Source: an uncultured Prochlorococcus sp.
GTDB lineage: Bacteria; Cyanobacteriota; Cyanobacteriia; PCC-6307; Cyanobiaceae
Assembly (NCBI GenBank): GCA_913048245.1
Contig: CAJWWR010000001.1
Location: 19,918-83,917, forward strand
Length of the DNA: 64,000 nucleotides
Direction of reading: 5' to 3'
A model generated the notes under the pieces. It was given only the letters and a program-made list of their open reading frames with translations, was not told the origin of the DNA and made no database searches. The position numbers and the translations under genes are program-made. Every line of letters begins with the position of its first letter. Position 1 is the stretch's first letter. Shown piece after piece: positions 57,762 to 64,000 of the stretch.

Positions 57762-58991
57762 ATGATTCATTCCCTACTAATAATATCTAATGGACATGGA
57801 GAGGATGCAATTGCTTTTGAAATAATTAAAAGAATTTTGGCTTTCAGTAAACCAATCAAAATAGAAGTTATGCCTTTAGTTGGCAATGGTTACCTTTTTA
57901 ATTCAATGCGTGGAAATCATGTAACAATTGTTGGAAATCTTAAAGTGTTGCCGAGCGGTGGCTTCAGTAATCAAAGCTTAAGAGGCTTGTTTTTGGATAT
58001 TTGCGCTGGCATGCCCATCAATTTGATTAAGAACTGGTTAATTGTATTAAAAAAATCAAATAAAAAATATAAGATCTTAGCTATTGGAGATTTACTACCA
58101 TTGTTTTTTGCGTGGACCTCCAGGTGTCAATTTAGTTTTGTTGGCATGCCTAAGAGTGACCATACTTGGAATAGTGGTCCAGGTTGGAGTATTAGTGATT
58201 TTTACCACAAGATAAAAGGTTCTGAGTGGGACCCATGGGAGATCTTTATTATGCGCCACTCAAATTGCAAAACAGTAATCTTAAGAGATGAAATTACTGC
58301 AAATAATTTAAGGAAAAAAAGCGTCAATGCAAATTTTCTTGGTAATCCGATGATGGACTTTATTGATTCAAGTATTGAAACTAAAAAAAATTTAAGAGAT
58401 TACAAGAAAATAATCATGCTAATAGGGAGTCGTTTCCCTGAAGCTTTTTGTAACCTCAAGGCTTTTTTATGTAGTTTAAATTCTTTGAATACAGAAAAAA
58501 AAGTTTTAATTCTGTGTCCTCTAAGTCAAAATTGTGAGTTAAGCAAAATAAAGGAAATTTTAAAAAGATTTTCTTATAAACTTCAGAAAAAAGATTTCTA
58601 CGTTGGAGAGGAATCAATATGGAAAAAAAATAATCAATATATCGCTATTGGAGTAGGTACATTTAATAAGTGGGCAACTTTAGCTCAAGTCGGTTTATCA
58701 AATGCAGGTACTGCAACTGAACAAATATCTGGATTAGGGATACCATCTTTGTCTATTCCAGGAAGAGGTCCCCAATTTACAAAAGCATTTGCAAAAAGAC
58801 AACAAAGATTATTAGGTGGGAGCGTTAATGTTTGCTCCAGTAAAAAGGATCTCACTATGAAATTATATAAATTATTAAACGATAATGATTTCAGAAAGGA
58901 ACAATCCAGATTAGGCGTCCAGAGAATGGGTTCTAAGGGAGCTAGTAAAAGAATTGTTCAACATTTATTTCTAAATTTGTTGTCAGAGTAA
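57762..58991 (+). CDS. Lipid-A-disaccharide synthase-related protein
   Basis: MIHSLLIISNGHGEDAIAFEIIKRIL, VGNGYLFNSM, GTATEQISGLGIPSLSIPGRGPQFTKAFAKRQQRLLGGSV. ORF from 57573 is an extension across tRNA-Cys. Confidence 0.75.
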   Translation: MIHSLLIISNGHGEDAIAFEIIKRILAFSKPIKIEVMPLVGNGYLFNSMRGNHVTIVGNLKVLPSGGFSNQSLRGLFLDICAGMPINLIKNWLIVLKKSNKKYKILAIGDLLPLFFAWTSRCQFSFVGMPKSDHTWNSGPGWSISDFYHKIKGSEWDPWEIFIMRHSNCKTVILRDEITANNLRKKSVNANFLGNPMMDFIDSSIETKKNLRDYKKIIMLIGSRFPEAFCNLKAFLCSLNSLNTEKKVLILCPLSQNCELSKIKEILKRFSYKLQKKDFYVGEESIWKKNNQYIAIGVGTFNKWATLAQVGLSNAGTATEQISGLGIPSLSIPGRGPQFTKAFAKRQQRLLGGSVNVCSSKKDLTMKLYKLLNDNDFRKEQSRLGVQRMGSKGASKRIVQHLFLNLLSE

Positions 58992-59020
58992 AGTAAAATT
59001 TTATAGTAATAATAAAAATT

Positions 59021-59287
59021 ATGTATCCAATTAATGATCGAGATTATTTGAAGATATGTTCAGAAATAGCAAGGTTAATGAGTATCAGTCTATCTGCAGC
59101 AAAAAAAAAGGTCGAGATACAAATTGCCAAACGAGGGTCAAAAACAATTCAAGAGAAAAGAGAAGTTGCTAAAGATCTTTTAGAGTTTTGTAAAAAAGAA
59201 AAAGAAATTGGAGTTGATACGGTTCAGATCTTCAATAAATTAATGGAGTCTATGGGTAATGATGATAATTTCATGATTGAGGATTAA
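59021..59287 (+). CDS. Conserved hypothetical small protein
   Basis: Intact 88 aa charged helical ORF in gene-dense context. Confidence 0.55.
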   Translation: MYPINDRDYLKICSEIARLMSISLSAAKKKVEIQIAKRGSKTIQEKREVAKDLLEFCKKEKEIGVDTVQIFNKLMESMGNDDNFMIED

Positions 59288-59290
59288 TTA

Positions 59291-59932
59291 TTAGTGTTCA
59301 AAAATATGCACAAATTTTTGTATGTCTAATTCTGAATGCACGTGAATAGTGGCAAAGCATTGTTTTGCTAAATTATATCTGCCCTCCCTTTTTAATATGA
59401 TATGCAATTCTCTCATTGCAGGAATTAAAAATTTCACATCATTTGCAGCATAACTTAGCTGATCCTCTGAATATGTTTCTGTTTTACCCCAATCACTACA
59501 TTGTGAACTTTTATCTATCTCCACACCTAACAGTTCATTTAGTAAATCCTTTAGGCCATGTTTATTGGTATATGTCCTTGCTAGTTTACTGGCGATTTTT
59601 GTACAAAAAATATTTTGTGTATTAATGCCTAAATTGCATTTGAGTGCAGCAATATCAAACCTTGCAAAATGAAATATTTTAGTAATTTCTGTATTCTCAA
59701 ATAATTTTCTAATATTTTTCGATGTAGTTTGGCCTTTTTCTATCCTAATGCAAGAAGTTATATTATCTTCATTACATATTTGTATAAGACATAATCTATC
59801 TCTTCCATGAACTAAACCCATAGCTTCCGTATCTACTGCTAACAAAGAGGATTTAGTATAAATCTCAAAGAAATCATCAGTTAAATCTTGATTAAAATAG
59901 TTTATTTTTTCATTTATTTTCTGAAACTCCAT
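59291..59932 (-). CDS. rnd: Ribonuclease D-like 3'-5' exonuclease
   Basis: LLAVDTEAMGLVHGRDRLCLIQICNE, HFARFDIAALKCNLGI, LSYAANDVKFLIPAMRELH (DEDDy). Confidence 0.93.
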   Translation of the reverse strand: MEFQKINEKINYFNQDLTDDFFEIYTKSSLLAVDTEAMGLVHGRDRLCLIQICNEDNITSCIRIEKGQTTSKNIRKLFENTEITKIFHFARFDIAALKCNLGINTQNIFCTKIASKLARTYTNKHGLKDLLNELLGVEIDKSSQCSDWGKTETYSEDQLSYAANDVKFLIPAMRELHIILKREGRYNLAKQCFATIHVHSELDIQKFVHIFEH

Positions 59933-60068
59933 AGGATTTTTGAGATAGTTAATTAATTATTACTTTAATATTATGTTGCAAAGGTTGAGAATACTATTTA
60001 TAAAATTAGTTTTTTAAGGCTCTAATTTTCATTATCATAATCTAAGATAGATTTTTTAAGTTATTTTC

Positions 60069-60626
60069 ATGGAGAATTCTTTGAACTCTACTTTGCTATT
60101 GACAATACTTTTATTCATAGGTCTATTTTTTTTTCTAAGGGCATCAAGTAAAGATAGAACAACGACAGTAGAAATAACATCTTCCAAAATGCCAATAGAA
60201 GTTTTAGATATTATTTGCAATTGGCTTACTATAAGAGGATGGAAACAAGTAGGTGGGGATTCTACTCAACAAAAATTAGAGTTCAAAGGTGAAGTGGTTT
60301 CAAGTAAATTATTAGCAATATTTTTAACTCTGCTAGGAGGATTAGGTTCATGTTCTCTTGGCCTCGTTATTGTACAGCTATATCCAAGGCTTGGATGGTG
60401 GCCACTGCTTTTAGGATTGATTGGAGGACCCTTGTCCGGCTGGATTTATTTTATTAAATCTAGAAGAGTAGAATCATTTGAATTGAAATTAATGGATACT
60501 ATTAAGAGAAATTCAACTGCTTTAAAAATAAGAGCTCATCGTGATGAATTGATTGCATTGGATTCAGACTTAAAAGATAAATTAGACTTAGAAAGCGATG
60601 GATCTTTATTTAAAACACCTATTTAA
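60069..60626 (+). CDS. Putative cofactor assembly of complex C subunit B-type membrane protein
   Basis: Two hydrophobic hairpins and a soluble domain resembling the cyanobacterial CCB family; assignment by recollection only. Confidence 0.5.
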   Translation: MENSLNSTLLLTILLFIGLFFFLRASSKDRTTTVEITSSKMPIEVLDIICNWLTIRGWKQVGGDSTQQKLEFKGEVVSSKLLAIFLTLLGGLGSCSLGLVIVQLYPRLGWWPLLLGLIGGPLSGWIYFIKSRRVESFELKLMDTIKRNSTALKIRAHRDELIALDSDLKDKLDLESDGSLFKTPI

Positions 60627-60638
60627 AGAATAATAATT

Positions 60639-61667
60639 TTAATCAAAGATTTTTTTATCAATACAGAATTTCTCTAAATCTTCATCATCATGCCAATCTT
60701 GTGGTTTAGTAAAAATTTCAGTCAGGTATTTTTCTCTTGTGTGTTCAGAAGGTACATATCCATATTCCCAGCGAGCCAATGGAGGAAGAGACATTAATAT
60801 GGATTCAGTTCGACCATTTGTTTGCAAACCAAATATAGTGCCTCTATCCCAAACAAGATTAAATTCAACATATCTACCTCTTCTATAAAGTTGAAAATCC
60901 CGCTCCTTTTGAGAATATTGATTTTTTAATCTTTTTTTTACTATTGGTTCATAAGCAGGTAAAAAAGCATCTCCACAATTTTTAGCAAGTGAATATAGAT
61001 CATCCCAGCTAAATTGTATTTCGCCTATTTTATTAGATATTTCATTAGCTAACCCATTAATATTTTTTCCCTTGTATAGAGATCCTGATCCATCTTGATA
61101 ATCATAAAATATGCCTCCTATTCCTCTGGATTCATTTCTGTGCTTTAAATAAAAATATTCGTCGCACCATGGTTTAAATACTTTATGCAAATTAATATCA
61201 ATTCTTTCGCAAGCATCACGATGAGTTTGATGGAAATGCCTTACATCGGTAAGGTATGGGTAATAAGGAGTTAAATCTGCTCCCCCTCCAAACCACCAAA
61301 CCGGACCCGCCTCAAAATATCTATAGTTTAGGTGGACTGTTGGAATATACGGATTTTTTGGGTGTAAAACCAAAGATGTACCTGTTGCGAACCATTCGTG
61401 ACCTTTGGCTTCAGGTCTTTGAGAAATAATTGATGGGGGTAACTCGCTACCATAAACTTCAGAAAAGTTTACACCTGCTTGCTCAAAAACTTTGCCATTT
61501 TTAAGGACCCTCGATCTCCCTCCTCCGCCTTCTGGTCGAATCCAGGATTCTTCTATGAATTTCTTTTCCCCATCTAGTGCTTCTAGACCATTACAAATTT
61601 TATCTTGCAAATTCTTTAAGAGACTTTTTGCCTTGGATCTGGATTCTTTTGGAGGTGAAGATAACAT
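60639..61667 (-). CDS. hemF: Aerobic coproporphyrinogen III oxidase
   Basis: [82 protein letters not shown]. Confidence 0.99.
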   Translation of the reverse strand: MLSSPPKESRSKAKSLLKNLQDKICNGLEALDGEKKFIEESWIRPEGGGGRSRVLKNGKVFEQAGVNFSEVYGSELPPSIISQRPEAKGHEWFATGTSLVLHPKNPYIPTVHLNYRYFEAGPVWWFGGGADLTPYYPYLTDVRHFHQTHRDACERIDINLHKVFKPWCDEYFYLKHRNESRGIGGIFYDYQDGSGSLYKGKNINGLANEISNKIGEIQFSWDDLYSLAKNCGDAFLPAYEPIVKKRLKNQYSQKERDFQLYRRGRYVEFNLVWDRGTIFGLQTNGRTESILMSLPPLARWEYGYVPSEHTREKYLTEIFTKPQDWHDDEDLEKFCIDKKIFD

Positions 61668-61825
61668 TTATGAAGTTTGATAATTTAAAAGAAAATTTTG
61701 ATCAAAGAAGATTTTGCCTTTATAATTTCCCTTGAGGGGTAAATTGTTAACCTATTGCATAGTTCGACAGAGTTCTTAATCTTCCAAGCAGTCGGCTAGC
61801 TTATTAAAAAGTATTTAAATTCTTA

Positions 61826-62875
61826 ATGACTAAAGTTGAAGAAGCACGTGATGCTTTATCAAAAATAATTGATGTAGGATCTAAGAAAAACTTGATGGAG
61901 TTAGGCTGGATTAAAAACGTTAGAGTTTTAGTTCCAAGATCAATTATTACGCTAGCTTTACCATCATATGCGAATTCTCAGAGGGACAGAATAGTAAAAG
62001 AAATAAGAAATACATTACTTAACTTTTCTGATATCAATGATGTTCAAATAGAGATAGACAATGCCAGTCAGCCTGATGGGGGGAGTGAAGATAGTGGGCC
62101 TAATCTTCAAGCAATCAATGGGATTAAAAAAATCATCGCTGTTAGTAGTGGAAAAGGTGGGGTAGGGAAAAGTACTGTAGCCGTAAATATTGCATGCACG
62201 CTCGCAAAACTTGGCCTTAAGACAGGTTTATTAGATGCTGATATTTATGGTCCAAATACTCCGTCAATGTTAGGAGTATCTGATGAAAGTCCAAAAGTCT
62301 ATGGAAGTGGGAATGAGCAAAGATTAATACCAATTTTTAAACATGGAATATCTATTGTTTCAATGGGATTTTTAATTGAAGAGGGTCAACCAGTTATATG
62401 GAGAGGACCTATGCTAAATACTATTATCAGACAATTCCTATATCAGGTGGAGTGGGATAATTTAGATTTTCTTATTGTTGATTTACCTCCAGGAACTGGT
62501 GATGCTCAGATTTCCTTGGCACAATCAGTTCCTATTGATGGAGCAATTATAGTAACTACTCCTCAACAAGTTTCTTTGCAAGATTCCAGAAGAGGATTAG
62601 CTATGTTTAAGCAGTTAGGGGTCCCCTTATTAGGAGTTGTAGAAAATATGTCGGGTTTTATTCCCCCTGATCAACCAGAAAAGAAATATGAAATATTTGG
62701 TAAAGGCGGTGGGCAAATCCTTGCAGACGAGCATAAATTACCCTTATTAGCTCAAATACCTATAGAAATTTCTGTTGTTTCTGAAAGTAATAAAGGAATA
62801 CCAATTGCTATAGGTGATCCGCAGAGCCTTAGCGCCATTGTTTTTAAAGAATTAGCACAATTTATTACTAAGTAA
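61826..62875 (+). CDS. mrp: Mrp/ApbC (NBP35-type) Fe-S carrier ATPase
   Basis: IIAVSSGKGGVGKSTVAVNIACTLAKLGLKTGLLDADIYGPNTPSMLG, DLPPGTGDAQISLAQ. Confidence 0.97.
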   Translation: MTKVEEARDALSKIIDVGSKKNLMELGWIKNVRVLVPRSIITLALPSYANSQRDRIVKEIRNTLLNFSDINDVQIEIDNASQPDGGSEDSGPNLQAINGIKKIIAVSSGKGGVGKSTVAVNIACTLAKLGLKTGLLDADIYGPNTPSMLGVSDESPKVYGSGNEQRLIPIFKHGISIVSMGFLIEEGQPVIWRGPMLNTIIRQFLYQVEWDNLDFLIVDLPPGTGDAQISLAQSVPIDGAIIVTTPQQVSLQDSRRGLAMFKQLGVPLLGVVENMSGFIPPDQPEKKYEIFGKGGGQILADEHKLPLLAQIPIEISVVSESNKGIPIAIGDPQSLSAIVFKELAQFITK

Positions 62876-62886
62876 TTTAATATTTA

Positions 62887-64000
62887 ATGATTGAAGGAAT
62901 TCCTATTTTAAAAAATAGAAAGTTTTTTCGAAAACAAATAATAGTCAAAAATAATCTTTTTTTATCGCCTTTATTATTAATACCTTTTTCTTTAGTAATA
63001 GTTTCTAGTATTTTAATCTATAGTTCACAAAGACAATCACTCCAATCTGATTCCACAAGTCATCTTCTAACTGGTTTATTAGGTTACTTCCTTGCTATAA
63101 CAATTTCATATGTACCTCTTGAGAGAATTAAGAATTTTGTTTTTGCATTTTATTCCATTTCGATCGTTGCTCTGATTAGTCTTTTTTTCTTTGGCATAAC
63201 AATTTCGGGATCTCAAAGATGGCTTAGTCTTGGCTTTATAACTTTTCAACCTTCAGAAGTTGCTAAATTATCCACTATTTTGGCTTTGGCATTTGTACTG
63301 GATAGAAAAGCAATCAATTCTATAAGTGACTTATTAATGCCTATTTTAGTGGTTTTACTTCCTTGGACTTTAATATTTTTTCAACCTGATTTAGGCACTT
63401 CATTGGTGTTAATTTTTTTGTTTTTTATAATGTGTTATTGGGCTCAGATGCCGATAGAGTGGATATTAATAATAGTTTTATCTTTAATAACAGCTTTAAT
63501 AACTTTCATTTTCCCTCCGATACTGGGTTTGTGGATTATGTTCATGGGGTTTTTAGCCTATAAGTCTTTTAAAAAGAAAATCACATTTTCATTTATAACC
63601 GTATTGTTTCACGCTTTTATTGCAAAAATAACACCTTTTTTATGGAATGTTGGTTTGCAAGATTACCAGAAAAACAGATTAATCTTGTTTCTTGATCCAG
63701 GGAAGGATCCTTTAGGTGGAGGGTATCACTTGTTGCAAAGTAAGATAGCCATAGGATCTGGAGGATTATTCGGAACTGGTTTGTTAAATGGTAAATTGAC
63801 CAATTTAAGATTTATTCCTGAGCAACATACAGATTTTGTTTTTAGTGCTGTTGGAGAAGAACTTGGATTACTTGGATCATCTTTTATAACTTTATTTTTC
63901 TTCATTTTAATTTTAAAATTAATTAAAATTGCAAAAAATGCCAGAACTGATTTTGAATCTTTAGTTTTAATTGGAGTTGTAGCTATTTTCTTATTCCAAA
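62887..64000 (+). CDS. rodA: Rod shape-determining protein RodA (truncated by window edge)
   Basis: Translated by eye (absent from the ORF track): ITISGSQRWLSLGFITFQPSEVAKLSTILALA, FFQPDLGTSLVLI, FLDPGKDPLGGGYHLLQSKIAIGSGGLFGTG, FIPEQHTDFVFSAVGEELGLLGS. Confidence 0.93.
   Translation, partial: MIEGIPILKNRKFFRKQIIVKNNLFLSPLLLIPFSLVIVSSILIYSSQRQSLQSDSTSHLLTGLLGYFLAITISYVPLERIKNFVFAFYSISIVALISLFFFGITISGSQRWLSLGFITFQPSEVAKLSTILALAFVLDRKAINSISDLLMPILVVLLPWTLIFFQPDLGTSLVLIFLFFIMCYWAQMPIEWILIIVLSLITALITFIFPPILGLWIMFMGFLAYKSFKKKITFSFITVLFHAFIAKITPFLWNVGLQDYQKNRLILFLDPGKDPLGGGYHLLQSKIAIGSGGLFGTGLLNGKLTNLRFIPEQHTDFVFSAVGEELGLLGSSFITLFFFILILKLIKIAKNARTDFESLVLIGVVAIFLFQ

Overview
The window is about 64 kb of compact, AT-rich picocyanobacterial chromosome. 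It looks like high-light Prochlorococcus, inferred from psaC, ho1-pebA-pebB, rpaB, mreBCD, ndhS, low GC and very short intergenic gaps; no database was searched. Most of it is housekeeping: ribH (partial), tRNA-Gly, secA, cysE, infC, miaA, gyrB, a crcB pair, mgtE, a group 2 sigma factor, ahcY, ssb, mreBCD, rpaB, lysS, smpB, ruvB, thiC, tkt, fabF, acpP, psaC, glmS, rimM, ndhS, rnc, rnpB, tRNA-Arg, glgP, icd, ho1-pebA-pebB, panC/cmk, purM, tRNA-Cys, rnd, hemF, mrp and rodA (partial). The one clearly accessory segment lies between glmS and rimM (about 34.74-37.1 kb). It holds a two-gene cassette: a putative PD-(D/E)xK nuclease followed by a C5-cytosine DNA methyltransferase. The methyltransferase carries an N-terminal ribbon-helix-helix-like segment, and an inverted repeat (CCATA-TATG-TATGG) spans its start codon. 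This is my best candidate for an undescribed system: a compact restriction-modification unit whose regulator may be fused to the methyltransferase. Secondary items are a hairpin/U-tract leader just upstream of rpaB, several intergenic palindromes, a thiC leader with no recognisable TPP riboswitch, and a few small conserved-looking ORFs of unknown function. No CRISPR array, transposase, integrase or prophage was seen.
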